Source of the DNA: Gemmatimonas sp. UBA7669
GTDB taxonomy: Bacteria > Gemmatimonadota > Gemmatimonadetes > Gemmatimonadales > Gemmatimonadaceae
NCBI RefSeq assembly: GCF_002483225.1
Contig: NZ_DLHL01000004.1
Coordinates: 248 to 64,247 of the forward strand
DNA length: 64,000 bases
Reading direction: 5' to 3'
Part shown: positions 18,372 to 27,609 of the stretch, piece after piece
How positions within the stretch are numbered: the stretch's first letter is position 1
Layout: every line of letters begins with the position of its first letter
Made by a program: the position numbers and the translations under genes
Notes under the pieces: generated by a model
What the model was told of the DNA's origin: nothing
Database searches by the model: none
Seen by the model: only the letters and a program-made list of their open reading frames with translations

Positions 18372-20117
18372 ATGACGATGACTGCGCGCTTCCGCGCCCT
18401 CGCCCTCACCACGCTGGCCGCATTTGCACTGGCGGCCTGCAGCGATGATGAAGACGGCCCCACGACGCCGCCGACGCCGACCAACGGCTCGCTCGCTGTC
18501 ACCATCTCCGGCTTGCCGACGGGTACGACTGGCACGGTCACCGTGACGGGCCCGAGCAACTTCACGCAGACCCTCACGGCCACGCAGACGCTGAGCGTGG
18601 CTCCGGGCAGCTACTCGGTGTCCGCTGCGCAGGTCACCAGCGGTACGACGCGCTACAACGCCACCATCACCGGTTCGCCGGCTACCGTGACGTCGAACGC
18701 CACGGCCAATGTGACCGTGGCCTACGCCGTGGCGCAGAACCCCACGGTGGTACTCTCCGGTTCCATTTCCGCCAATCGCACGCTCACGCCCGACACCAAC
18801 TACGTGCTGCGCGGCTTCGTGTACGTGAACAGCGGCGCGACGCTCACCATCAACGCCGGCACGCGCATTGTCGGTGACACCACGGCCCTCGGCTCCGCGC
18901 TCTTCGTGCTGCGTGGCGCGCGCATTCAGGCCAATGGCACGGCCACCCAGCCGATCGTCTTCACCTCGCAGCGCGCGCCGGGCAACCGGTCGCCGGGTGA
19001 CTGGGGTGGTCTGATCATCGTGGGCAACGCCCGCGCCAACCGCACCGGCAACGTGATTGTCGAGGGCTCGAACGGCTCGGTCGTTGGCGCCGACCCGAAC
19101 GGCATCGTGTACACCGGCGGCACGGTGGACAACGACAACAGCGGCACGCTGCGCTATGTGCGCGTGGAGTTTGCCGGCTATGCCACGCTGACGGACGCCG
19201 AGCTCAACTCCTACACCTTTGCCGCCGTGGGCAGCGGCACGACGGTGGAATACGTGCAGGCGCTGGCCGGCCTCGACGACAACTTCGAGTGGTTCGGTGG
19301 CACGGTGAACGGCAAGTACCTCGTGTCCTACGAGTCCGGTGACGACCACTTCGACGGTTCCGAGGGCTACCGCGGCCTCAACCAGTTCATGATCGGTCTC
19401 CAGAGCACCTACCTCACACCGCGCGCCGGCGCCGGTGCGGTGTCCAGCGATCCGCAGGGCTTCGAGATCGACGGCTGCAACGGCGGTGGTTGCGTGGCGC
19501 CGAGCGGTGCCAATGCGCAGAGCGCCGGCCGCGACGAAGGCCTCTGGAACATGAACGTGTTTGCCAACTTTACCCTCATCGGTCCGGCCTCGGGCGTGAC
19601 GGTGCCGGGCAGCGGCGGCGTGGGTGCGGTCTTGCGCCGCGGCACGGGTGGCTACTACCTCAATGGCGTGATCGCGCGCTGGGGCCGTGGCGGCATCTCG
19701 CTCCGTGACTCCACGACGAACAACCGCTTCCAGGTGGACTCGCTCATCGTGCGCAACCTGTACTTCGCCGAGAACGGCGGTCTCGTGAACGGCAACAACT
19801 TCGACGCCGCTGGCAGCAACTTCGGTCAGGAGTCGGCCTTCACGGCCCGCAACTCCAACATCGTGGTGGGTGCGAGCACGGTCACGGCCAGCAGCCTCTT
19901 CACGGCACTGCCTGCCACGCCGACCAACGGCGCCAGCCTCGACTGGTCGCCAGCCGCCAACTCGCCCATCGGCACGGGCGGCCTGGCCAGCTTTGCCAAC
20001 GATCCGCGCATCGCGGCGCGTGTCGGCACCTTCATCACCCCGACGGCGTACCGCGGCGCTGCGGCGCCGGGCGGCACGAAGTGGTGGGAAGGCTGGACCA
20101 ACTACGCCCGCAACTGA
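18372..20117 (+). CDS. large lipoprotein paired with the TonB receptor (beta-helix-like), unknown function
   Basis: This 581-aa protein has a lipobox (LAAC, Cys23) followed by an acidic and Pro/Thr-rich linker. An Ig/carboxypeptidase-like segment (about 40-115) comes next. The long remainder is rich in Gly, Asn, Thr and Val with regularly spaced short strands (SGATLTINAGTRIVGD and similar), which looks like a right-handed beta-helix. I do not recognise a catalytic motif. The position right after a TonB receptor suggests a surface or periplasmic partner that captures the ligand. The start is ATG 18372, and its stop overlaps the next gene (TGATG). Confidence 0.75.
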   Translation: MTMTARFRALALTTLAAFALAACSDDEDGPTTPPTPTNGSLAVTISGLPTGTTGTVTVTGPSNFTQTLTATQTLSVAPGSYSVSAAQVTSGTTRYNATITGSPATVTSNATANVTVAYAVAQNPTVVLSGSISANRTLTPDTNYVLRGFVYVNSGATLTINAGTRIVGDTTALGSALFVLRGARIQANGTATQPIVFTSQRAPGNRSPGDWGGLIIVGNARANRTGNVIVEGSNGSVVGADPNGIVYTGGTVDNDNSGTLRYVRVEFAGYATLTDAELNSYTFAAVGSGTTVEYVQALAGLDDNFEWFGGTVNGKYLVSYESGDDHFDGSEGYRGLNQFMIGLQSTYLTPRAGAGAVSSDPQGFEIDGCNGGGCVAPSGANAQSAGRDEGLWNMNVFANFTLIGPASGVTVPGSGGVGAVLRRGTGGYYLNGVIARWGRGGISLRDSTTNNRFQVDSLIVRNLYFAENGGLVNGNNFDAAGSNFGQESAFTARNSNIVVGASTVTASSLFTALPATPTNGASLDWSPAANSPIGTGGLASFANDPRIAARVGTFITPTAYRGAAAPGGTKWWEGWTNYARN

Positions 20118-20782
20118 TGACCGTTCGACTGCAGTCCGTTCGCCGCACACGGGGTCTCCCGTGTGCGGCGTTCGTTCTTACCGCAGCCTTCTCGGCCTGC
20201 GGCGGGAGCGACAACGACTCCGCGCGCACCGCCGCGGATTCACAGGCGGCCCATGTGGCCGAAGTGGCAGCAGCCGGTGGGGTGGTCGATTCCATTCTGC
20301 CCATGGCTGAACAGCTTCGGCGTTTTCGCGAAGGGATGACAGCGCCTGATGGCCTGCGCAGTGCCGAAGGCTCACGCGATGCCCTGGCCGCACGCTGGCT
20401 CCGCGCCATTGCCGAGAGCGATACCACCACCCTCAATGCACTGCTGCTCGACCGGGCGGAGTTCGCGTATCTGTATTTCCCGAGCTCGCCCATGGCGACG
20501 CCACCATACGAGGCGCCGCCGCAGTTGCTCTGGGGGCAGATCCTCGCCAGCTCCAACGATGGCCTGCCCAAGATGCTGCGCCGTTTTGCCGGCAAGTCGC
20601 TGTCTGCGCCCACACTGAGTTGCCCGGACTCCGGTGTGGTGGAAGGCGAGAATCGTACCTGGAGTCGCTGTGAACTGTCGTTCCGGGTGAACGGCGCCGA
20701 GACTGTACGCGGTCGTTTCTTCGGCACCATCGTCGAGCGTGGCGGACGATTCAAGTTCCTCGGTTACGCGAACGAGCTGTGA
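20117..20782 (+). CDS. hypothetical lipoprotein (221 aa) between the beta-helix lipoprotein and PstS
   Basis: I do not recognise the family. The product has a signal sequence with a lipobox-like FSAC (Cys28), a polar linker and a compact domain. Two cysteines (in LSCPDSG and SRCELSF) are close enough for a disulfide in the periplasm. The start overlaps the previous stop by one base (TGATG), and the end overlaps the PstS-like start by four bases (GTGA). The gene is therefore locked into the same translational unit, and a shared role in phosphate or ligand capture is a reasonable inference. Confidence 0.75.
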   Translation: MTVRLQSVRRTRGLPCAAFVLTAAFSACGGSDNDSARTAADSQAAHVAEVAAAGGVVDSILPMAEQLRRFREGMTAPDGLRSAEGSRDALAARWLRAIAESDTTTLNALLLDRAEFAYLYFPSSPMATPPYEAPPQLLWGQILASSNDGLPKMLRRFAGKSLSAPTLSCPDSGVVEGENRTWSRCELSFRVNGAETVRGRFFGTIVERGGRFKFLGYANEL

Positions 20783-21936
20783 CGCGCATGACCGTTCCTG
20801 ACGGCCAACGTCCGCTGCGCGCCGCCGTGCTGCTGGGCCTCGCGCTGCTCGGCGTTGCAGCCTGCAGCCCACGCGATGACCTGGCAGAGAATCAGTCGCA
20901 GCCCGTGAGCGACAGTGCCCGCGCGGCGTTCGCCAGCTCCGCACGCGTTGACCTGACTGGAGGTGGGGCCACCTTTCCCTATCCGCTCTACGCCCGGTGG
21001 TTCAACGAATACGCCCCACTGGCGCAGGTGCGCATCAACTACCGTGCCGAAGGTTCGGGTGAGGGAATTCGCCACATCATCAACCGCACGGCGGACTTTG
21101 GTGCGACCGATGTGCCGATGACGGATGCACAACTCAGTCGTGTGGGCGCGCAGGTGCTGCACATCCCCACCGCCGTCGGGGCTGTTGCCATCACCTACAA
21201 CCTGCCGGGCGCGGGGCGTCCGCTGCGCCTCAGCGCCGACGTGTTGACGGACATCTTCCTCGGACGCATCACGCGATGGAGCGATGCACGCCTCGCGGCG
21301 CTCAATCCGGATCGGACGTTGCCCGACGACTCGGTCATTGTCGTCGTTCGCGACGACGACAGCGGCACCTCGTACATCTTCAGCGACTATCTGGCCACCG
21401 TCAGCGCAGATTGGGCACGCCATCCCGGCCGCGGCAGCACGGTCGACTGGCCGGTGGGGCGGGGAGCGCATGGCAACGAGGGAGTGGCCGGCCTCGTCAA
21501 GCAAACCGTGGGCGCCATTGGCTATGTGGAAGCCGTGTTCGCCCGACAGAACCGATTGCCGCTGGCGCACCTCCGCAACCGCGCGGGTCGCTTCATTTCA
21601 CCCATGCCATACGAGATTGCGGCCGCTGCTGACCAGGTGCTTGCGCGCGAAGCCGGACGCATGACGCGCCCCAACGACTACCGTCTGTCGCTGGTGGACG
21701 CGCCAGGCCAGGCCTCGTATCCCATTGCCTCCTTTACCTGGCTGGTCTTTTCGCCCGCCGTGCTCGGCGAGCCGCGCACCCGTCAGTTGGTGGACTTCCT
21801 GCACTGGGCCCTGCGCGACGGGAGCGCCATCACCTCGAGCCTCGGCTACGTCACCTTACCCACCAGTGTGGCTGAGGACGTGCTGCAGCGCCTCGACCAA
21901 CTGCCTGCAGCCGCAGCGCGCGCGCATCCGCACTGA
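20779..21936 (+). CDS. pstS: PstS-like phosphate-binding lipoprotein
   Basis: The 385-aa product is a periplasmic phosphate-binding protein of the PstS family. It has a lipobox (GVAAC, Cys29) and then the family's ligand-site segments: GGGATFPYPLYARWF, GSGEGI, DFGATDVPM and the SGTSYIF loop. The start is either GTG 20779, which overlaps the previous stop, or ATG 20788; both give the same signal peptide. Normally PstS feeds the PstCAB transporter, but no pstC, pstA or pstB gene is in the window. Either the transporter is encoded elsewhere, or this copy serves the TonB receptor system or signalling to PhoR. Confidence 0.9.
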   Translation: MTRMTVPDGQRPLRAAVLLGLALLGVAACSPRDDLAENQSQPVSDSARAAFASSARVDLTGGGATFPYPLYARWFNEYAPLAQVRINYRAEGSGEGIRHIINRTADFGATDVPMTDAQLSRVGAQVLHIPTAVGAVAITYNLPGAGRPLRLSADVLTDIFLGRITRWSDARLAALNPDRTLPDDSVIVVVRDDDSGTSYIFSDYLATVSADWARHPGRGSTVDWPVGRGAHGNEGVAGLVKQTVGAIGYVEAVFARQNRLPLAHLRNRAGRFISPMPYEIAAAADQVLAREAGRMTRPNDYRLSLVDAPGQASYPIASFTWLVFSPAVLGEPRTRQLVDFLHWALRDGSAITSSLGYVTLPTSVAEDVLQRLDQLPAAAARAHPH

Positions 21937-22032
21937 GGGCACGTGGCCGGGCCTCCAAGCGCCGGTAGTCTGCACGAGGTAGTTTGTCCTCATGATCTGC
22001 GTCTCGCATCACCACTTTGAGCCGGTCGCGCC

Positions 22033-23640
22033 ATGACGGCCCCCGGCGTTTCCCGTCCAGCAGCGAGCGGCAGCGATGTCCGCATCGCCGCCATCGACAT
22101 CGGGTCGAACTCCGTGCGGCAGATCATTGCGGACGTGTCGTTGGCCGGACAGATCCGCGTCGTCGATGAAATGAAGGCCATGCCACGACTGGGCGATGGC
22201 CTCGAGTCCACCGGCCTGCTTTCCACCGATGCCATTGCCCAGGCGGTGGCGGCCGTGCAGCGCATGGTGGTGCTGGCGCGGCAGTTGGGGGCGGTAAGGC
22301 TCGAGATCGTGGCCACGAGCGCGGTTCGGGACGCCGGCAACGCCATCGAATTCACCGAGCAGGTGTACGAGGCCACGGGCGAACGGGTGCGCGTGCTCAC
22401 GGGTGAGGAAGAGGCCCTGCTCTCCTTCCGGAGTGCGCTGGCCCACTTCGAGCTGGGCGCCGGACGTACGGTGGTCATGGATATCGGCGGTGGGTCGCTC
22501 GAGCTGGTGCTGTCCAAGGATGGCCTCATTGAGCGCGTGGCCTCCCTGCCCTTTGGCGCCGTCCGCATGACCGAGCGCTTTCTCACACCGGCCGTGCGTC
22601 CGCGTCGCGTGCGCGCCCTGCGCGAGTATGTGCGCGATGGGCTCAAGAAGGCGGTGCCCGTGAAAGACTGGCGCGGCGCGCAGATCATCGGGTCGGGCGG
22701 GACCTTCACCAACCTCGCCGGTATCGTGCTGGCGCGGCAGCATGTCGCCGTGCGCTCGCCGCACGGTACGCGCGTCACGCGTGTGGAGCTCGAACACGCG
22801 CTCGACTGGCTGCAACGCCTCGACAGTGACGAGCGACGACTCGTTCCCGGTCTCAACCCTGCGCGCTCCGACATCATCGTGGCCGGACTCGCGGTGGCCG
22901 CCGAAGTGCTGTCCCGTTTTGATCCGCACGACCTGCTCGTGTCCGCCTACGGCATTCGCGAGGGGCTACTGCTGGAGACGGCGCGCGTCACACCGGTGGT
23001 GGCAGACCCCGGCGAAGCGCGTGAGCGTTCGGTGCGCGAGTTCGCCGAGCGCTGTCACTACGAAGCGCCGCACGCCAAGCAGGTGCGCGCGCTGTCACTG
23101 CAGCTCTTTGATGCCCTCGCACCGCGTCTCGGGCTGTCGGCCGATGACCGTCGCATGCTGGCCGACGCCGCTCTGCTGCACGATGTGGGATACCACATCA
23201 ACTATGAGAAGCATCACAAGCATTCGTTCCATCTCATTTCGCATGCCGAGCTGCTGGGCATGACACCTGCCGAACAGGTGGCCATCGCGCACGTGGCGCG
23301 CTACCATCGTGGCGCACCGCCCAAGCTCAAGCACCCGGGATTCGGTCAGCTGGATCGCAACATGCGCGAGCGCATCACCAAACTGTCAGCCATTCTGCGT
23401 TTTGCCGATGGCATGGACCGCGGGCACGTGGCCGCTGTTGGTGGTGTGGCGGTCAAATGGACCAGCGACGCACTGCGCGTGATGCCCACGGAAGCAGACG
23501 GCGCCACCAACATTCGTCTCGAATGCTGGGGCGCCAGTCGCAAACGTCACCTGCTCGAAGCCGTACTCGACCGACCGGTCGTGGTGCTGATGCCCGACGG
23601 CACCGAGGTCATGACGGACGACGACGGCGAGATCGAGTAA
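22033..23640 (+). CDS. ppx: exopolyphosphatase / pppGpp phosphohydrolase family (Ppx/GppA) with HD-type C-domain
   Basis: The 535-aa product has the two actin-like lobes of Ppx/GppA: AAIDIGSNSVRQII (19-32), the Glu/Thr-Ser catalytic region (VATSAVRDA), the VMDIGGGSLEL phosphate loop and IIGSGGTFTNLAG. The C-terminal part (about 345-500) contains an HD-like motif (LLHDVGYH, then HSFHLISHAELL), as in long Ppx enzymes. The likely reaction is stepwise release of phosphate from polyphosphate, and pppGpp may also be hydrolysed. The gene is convergent with ppk, and the two coding ends overlap by 32 bases. Confidence 0.92.
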   Translation: MTAPGVSRPAASGSDVRIAAIDIGSNSVRQIIADVSLAGQIRVVDEMKAMPRLGDGLESTGLLSTDAIAQAVAAVQRMVVLARQLGAVRLEIVATSAVRDAGNAIEFTEQVYEATGERVRVLTGEEEALLSFRSALAHFELGAGRTVVMDIGGGSLELVLSKDGLIERVASLPFGAVRMTERFLTPAVRPRRVRALREYVRDGLKKAVPVKDWRGAQIIGSGGTFTNLAGIVLARQHVAVRSPHGTRVTRVELEHALDWLQRLDSDERRLVPGLNPARSDIIVAGLAVAAEVLSRFDPHDLLVSAYGIREGLLLETARVTPVVADPGEARERSVREFAERCHYEAPHAKQVRALSLQLFDALAPRLGLSADDRRMLADAALLHDVGYHINYEKHHKHSFHLISHAELLGMTPAEQVAIAHVARYHRGAPPKLKHPGFGQLDRNMRERITKLSAILRFADGMDRGHVAAVGGVAVKWTSDALRVMPTEADGATNIRLECWGASRKRHLLEAVLDRPVVVLMPDGTEVMTDDDGEIE

Positions 23641-25765
23641 CTGCGGGGGGCGGATCGGGCGCGCCCCAGGGGTGGCGAATGAGCGTGGCCTGTGTGGCGC
23701 GCGAGTCCTTGCCGCTGGCCTCGCGGCGACGGTACTGCCCATCTGATCCGAGCTCCCAAGCCTGCCGGTTGTCGGCCAGACAGGTCGCCAGCACCCGCTC
23801 GAGTCCGGGATGCAACTGTGGATCATCGATGGGCACCATCGTTTCCACGCGCCGATCGAAGTTGCGGGGCATCCAGTCGGCCGAGCCGATGTAATACTCC
23901 GGTCGCCCCCCATTGGCGAAGAACGCCACGCGGGAATGCTCGAGAAAGCGTCCGATGATGCTGATGACACGAATGCGCTCACTGATGCCCTTCACGCCGG
24001 GCATGAGACAGCAGATGCCCCGCACGATGAGATCGACTTCCACACCGGCCTGCGACGCCCGATAAAGCGCCGCAATCACCTCCGGATCGACCAGCGCGTT
24101 CATCTTGGCAATGATGCGTCCACCGCGCCCGGCCATGGCATGTGCCGTCTCGCGGTCGATGAGTTCCAGCACCTTGGCGCGCAGCCCCACCGGGGCCACG
24201 GCCAAACGGCGGTAGAACTTCTGCCGTGACACCCCCGTGAGCGAATTGAACAGATCGCTCAAATCGGCGCCGATTTCCGGATGGCAGGTGAACAGGCCGA
24301 TGTCGGTGTAGAGCCGCGCCGTCTTCGAGTTGTAGTTGCCCGTTCCCAGATGCACATAGCGCCGGATGCCATCCGCCTCACGCCGCACCACCAGCACCGT
24401 CTTGGTGTGCGTCTTGAGCCCTGGCAAACCATAGGCCACGTGAATGCCGAAGTTTTCCATCGTGCGCGCGAAGCCGATGTTGTTCTGCTCATCGAAACGC
24501 GCCTGCAGCTCGATCAGCACTGCCACCTGCTTGCCGGCTTCCGCTGCCTCGGTGAGCGCCCGCACGATGGCGGTATCGCCCGAGGTGCGGTACAGCGTGA
24601 GCTTGATGGCCAGCACCTGCGGATCATTGGCCGCCGCCTCGAGGAAAGCTTCCACCGAACTGCCAAACGACTCGTAGGGGTGATGCACCAGGACATCACG
24701 CTCCCTGATGACGTCGAACATGTTGCGCGAATCGCGAAAGGCCGGCGGCGTCAGCGGTGAGTGTGGCGGATCGTGCAGCTCCGGCATGTCGATGCCTGCC
24801 AACTGCATCAAGTCACCCAACTCCAGCAGTTCGTCGAGCTCATGCACGTCGGCTGCCTGCAGTGGCGCGACTTCCTGCGTTTCGCTCGCGCCCAGCTCCT
24901 CAAGCAACAGACTGCGAATGGCCTCCGGCATGTCGCGCTGGATTTCGAGACGCACCACTTCGCCGAACCGACGCTGAAACACCTGCTGCTCGATGGTCTC
25001 CAGCAGGTCCTCCGGCTGGTCCATCTGGCCGAGGTCCAGATCCGAGTAGCGCGTAATGCGAAACAGGAACGAACGCCGGACTTCCATGCCGGGAAAGAGC
25101 GACCCCAGGTTGCTCGCGATGACTTCCTCGAGCGGCACGTAGCGATGCCCGTGTCCTGTGGACACCCAGCGCGAGAGCAGGCGCGGAACCTTTACGCGCG
25201 CGAAGTGCTCCTTGCCCGTGACGGGATCGACAATGTCCACCGCCAGCGACAGCGACAAATTGGAGATATAGGGGAACGGATGTCCCGGATCCACCGCAAG
25301 CGGGGTGAGCACAGGGAACACCTGTGCGTCAAAGAACGCCTGCACGCGTTCGCGTTCGTCATCGTCCAGGGCCGGCATGGGCACGAGCTGAATGCCGCGC
25401 ACCGCAAGCGCCGGCAACAGTTCGCGGCGCAGCACCGTCCGCCGACGCTCCAGCAGGCTCGCCACGCGCTCGCGAATGGCAATCAGCTGCTCCGCGGGCG
25501 TGAGCGGGTCCGAGGCATACTGCGACGCACCGGAGGTGGCCTTTCGCCGCAGGCCGGCCACCCGCACCATGTAGAACTCGTCGAGGTTGGTGCTGAAAAT
25601 GGCGAGGAACTTGAGCCGCTCCAGCAGCGGCACCCGCTCGTCGAGGGCTTCCTCGAGTACACGGGCATTGAAGTCGAGCCAGGACAGCTCGCGATTCAGA
25701 TATGGCAGGGCGAGCGAGGTCGCCGAAGACTTCTGCGTGGCCACCACGATGCGCGCGGCCGTCAT
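23609..25765 (-). CDS. ppk: polyphosphate kinase 1
   Basis: Ppk1 makes long-chain polyphosphate from ATP, and the reaction is reversible. The 718-aa product has the N-terminal domain (YLNRELSWLDFNARVLEEA), the head domain, and the catalytic C-domains with the autophosphorylated His453 in LKTHTK, followed by HLGTGNYN and SADWMPRNFDRR. The length fits the family. It is the last gene of the minus-strand DUF47-pit-ppk run (21 bases after pit). Its final 32 bases lie antisense to the end of ppx, so the polyphosphate-making and -degrading genes face each other. Confidence 0.95.
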   Translation of the reverse strand: MTAARIVVATQKSSATSLALPYLNRELSWLDFNARVLEEALDERVPLLERLKFLAIFSTNLDEFYMVRVAGLRRKATSGASQYASDPLTPAEQLIAIRERVASLLERRRTVLRRELLPALAVRGIQLVPMPALDDDERERVQAFFDAQVFPVLTPLAVDPGHPFPYISNLSLSLAVDIVDPVTGKEHFARVKVPRLLSRWVSTGHGHRYVPLEEVIASNLGSLFPGMEVRRSFLFRITRYSDLDLGQMDQPEDLLETIEQQVFQRRFGEVVRLEIQRDMPEAIRSLLLEELGASETQEVAPLQAADVHELDELLELGDLMQLAGIDMPELHDPPHSPLTPPAFRDSRNMFDVIRERDVLVHHPYESFGSSVEAFLEAAANDPQVLAIKLTLYRTSGDTAIVRALTEAAEAGKQVAVLIELQARFDEQNNIGFARTMENFGIHVAYGLPGLKTHTKTVLVVRREADGIRRYVHLGTGNYNSKTARLYTDIGLFTCHPEIGADLSDLFNSLTGVSRQKFYRRLAVAPVGLRAKVLELIDRETAHAMAGRGGRIIAKMNALVDPEVIAALYRASQAGVEVDLIVRGICCLMPGVKGISERIRVISIIGRFLEHSRVAFFANGGRPEYYIGSADWMPRNFDRRVETMVPIDDPQLHPGLERVLATCLADNRQAWELGSDGQYRRREASGKDSRATQATLIRHPWGAPDPPPAVTRSRRRRPS

Positions 25766-25786
25766 CGGACGGCCGCGCGCCTCCGG

Positions 25787-26824
25787 TCAGAGGGGATTGA
25801 ATGCGGCGAGCAACCAGTAACTCAGCGCGGCCATGGCCGCGCTGGCGGGAATGGTGACCACCCACGCCCAGACAATGCGTCCGGCGAGGCCCCAGCGTAC
25901 GGCCGAGAGACGATTGGTGGCGCCCACACCGACAATCGCGCCGGTGATGGTGTGCGTCGTGCTCACCGGAATGCCGAACTTGGATGCAGCCAGAATGACC
26001 ATGGCGCCGCCCGTCTCGGCGCAGAACCCGCCCACCGGACGGAGCTTGGTGATGCGGGTGCCCATGGTATGCACGATGCGCCAGCCGCCAAACAGTGTGC
26101 CCAGCGAGATCATCGTATAGGCACTCAGCTCCACCCACACCGGAATGGTGTCCAGCGACGTCACATGAAAGTGCGCGAGGAAACCGGTCTGGTTGGCAAA
26201 CGTGGCCTGCGTGGCAACGAGCAAGCCCACGATGATACCCATGGTCTTCTGCGCGTCATTGCCACCGTGCGCCAGCGACAGCAAGGCAGAACTGGTGAGC
26301 TGCGCCACCCGGAAGAACTTCTCCGACTTGTTCTTGGCGATGTTGCGGAAGGTGCTGAAGACGATGACCATGAGCAGGAAGCCCATGAGTGCGCCAAGTG
26401 TGGGCGAAAGAACGATGGCCGAGAGGGTCTCGATCCACTTCTTGCCCCACAGCAGCGCGGCAAAGCCGGCCTTGGCCACCGCGGCTCCCGCATAACCGCC
26501 AATGAGAGCGTGCGAGGAGCTCGACGGAATGCCGAACCACCAGGTGATGAGATTCCAGATGATGGCGCCGAGCAGGCCACCGAGGATGACGTTGGCGTCG
26601 ACGACCGCGAGATCGATGAAGCCCGCAGCCACGGACTTGGCCACAGCGGTACCGACGAAGAACAGCGCCGAGAAGTTGAAGACAGCGGCCCAGACCACGG
26701 CGGCCAGCGGGCTCAGAACCCGGGTGCCGACGATCGTGGCGATGGAATTGGCGGAATCGTGGAAGCCGTTGATGAAGTCGAACGCCAGCGCGACGACCAC
26801 GATGAACAGGACGAAGGTAACCAC
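25787..26824 (-). CDS. pit: inorganic phosphate transporter, PiT family
   Basis: Pit is a low-affinity, ion-coupled phosphate importer of the inner membrane. The product (345 aa) has about ten membrane helices and the two inverted family signatures: FDFINGFHDSANSIAT near the N-terminus and SLAHGGNDAQKTMGI in the middle, plus GIPVSTTHTITGAI. The likely start is GTG 26824, which places the signature directly after a first short hydrophobic stretch. There is no in-frame ATG and the upstream frame is Ser/Arg-rich noise. It follows the DUF47 gene after 19 bases and precedes ppk, so imported phosphate and polyphosphate storage are encoded together. Confidence 0.93.
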   Translation of the reverse strand: MVTFVLFIVVVALAFDFINGFHDSANSIATIVGTRVLSPLAAVVWAAVFNFSALFFVGTAVAKSVAAGFIDLAVVDANVILGGLLGAIIWNLITWWFGIPSSSSHALIGGYAGAAVAKAGFAALLWGKKWIETLSAIVLSPTLGALMGFLLMVIVFSTFRNIAKNKSEKFFRVAQLTSSALLSLAHGGNDAQKTMGIIVGLLVATQATFANQTGFLAHFHVTSLDTIPVWVELSAYTMISLGTLFGGWRIVHTMGTRITKLRPVGGFCAETGGAMVILAASKFGIPVSTTHTITGAIVGVGATNRLSAVRWGLAGRIVWAWVVTIPASAAMAALSYWLLAAFNPL

Positions 26825-26843
26825 GTGATATGGGTGCTTCGCG

Positions 26844-27455
26844 TCAGCTGTTCTTGAGCGCGATGCTCTCGAGGGCGTTGGACACGTCCTCGCACTCGTC
26901 GATGGCCTCCTCGAGGGCGTCGAAGATTTCCTTCCACTTGAGCACCTCGATGGCCGGTTCGTCGCGCTCGAACAGCGCACCCACCGACTGGGCGTACAGC
27001 ACGTCGCCCTCTTCCTCGAGCTGCTTGATGAGACGGCCATGCTCCATCATGCGCTGGCGCTTGGTCACATCCCCTACCGACGCAAGAATCTCCTTGCCGC
27101 AGCGCACCAGCACATCGGCCATCTGCACCCCACCGTCGCGCGCCGTGGACACGCGGAACATCACCACGCGGCGCGAGGCCCCGTTGATGAGATCGATGAC
27201 GTTGTCGAGGCGCTTGGCCAGCAGGTGAATGTCTTCGCGGTCGAGCGGGGTGACAAAGCTCGTGTCGATGCGCTGATTGATCGTGTGCACGATGGCGTCG
27301 CCATCGGTTTCGACCTTTTTGATCTGCACCGAGATCTGCGCCGCGTTGGACGGGTTCTCGAACATGGTGCGCAGCAGAGTGGCGGCATCGCCGATGTAGA
27401 CAGCCTGCTGGCGGAACAGGTCGAAGAACGTCTCGTCTTTGGAGAAAAGCTTCAC
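26844..27455 (-). CDS. DUF47 / PhoU-like Pit accessory protein
   Basis: The 203-aa product is an all-helical DUF47 protein, a PhoU relative usually encoded beside pit and thought to modulate Pit activity. It starts VKLFSKDETFFDLFRQQA and carries the family's metal-ligand-type helices (EEAIDECEDVSNALESI near the end). The usual family length is close to 205 aa, which supports GTG 27455 as the start. An in-frame ATG at 27488 would add 11 residues. Neither has a clear ribosome-binding site. Two inverted repeats lie just upstream, which suggests this is where the DUF47-pit-ppk transcript begins. Confidence 0.88.
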   Translation of the reverse strand: MKLFSKDETFFDLFRQQAVYIGDAATLLRTMFENPSNAAQISVQIKKVETDGDAIVHTINQRIDTSFVTPLDREDIHLLAKRLDNVIDLINGASRRVVMFRVSTARDGGVQMADVLVRCGKEILASVGDVTKRQRMMEHGRLIKQLEEEGDVLYAQSVGALFERDEPAIEVLKWKEIFDALEEAIDECEDVSNALESIALKNS

Positions 27456-27491
27456 GGGATCGTGTGGGCTGAGTACGGTTGGCGCCATTGC

Positions 27492-27515
27492 GGCGCGAGC
27501 AGGAAGAATCGCGCC
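27492..27515. repeat. 7-bp inverted repeat just upstream of DUF47
   Basis: GGCGCGA and its exact complement TCGCGCC are separated by ten bases. The repeat lies immediately upstream of the possible ATG at 27488 of the DUF47 gene. No T-tract follows on either strand. It could form a leader hairpin or be an operator half. Confidence 0.4.
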
Positions 27516-27538
27516 AACCGGCCTGCGGCGCCACGGCA

Positions 27539-27566
27539 TGTCACGAACTCGCGAAGGTTCGTGACA
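27539..27566. promoter_or_regulatory. 10-bp perfect inverted repeat, candidate operator of DUF47-pit-ppk
   Basis: TGTCACGAAC (27539-27548) and its exact reverse complement GTTCGTGACA (27557-27566) are separated by eight bases. They lie in the 154-base gap between the rhomboid stop and the DUF47 start. There is no T-run on either side, so it does not look like an intrinsic terminator. A dyad of this size fits a dimeric repressor or activator site. PhoB sites are normally direct repeats, so another regulator is more likely. Confidence 0.5.
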
Positions 27567-27609
27567 CGAGCGATACACGTGCGCGGGAACACCCGCGCAG
27601 ACGAACAGT

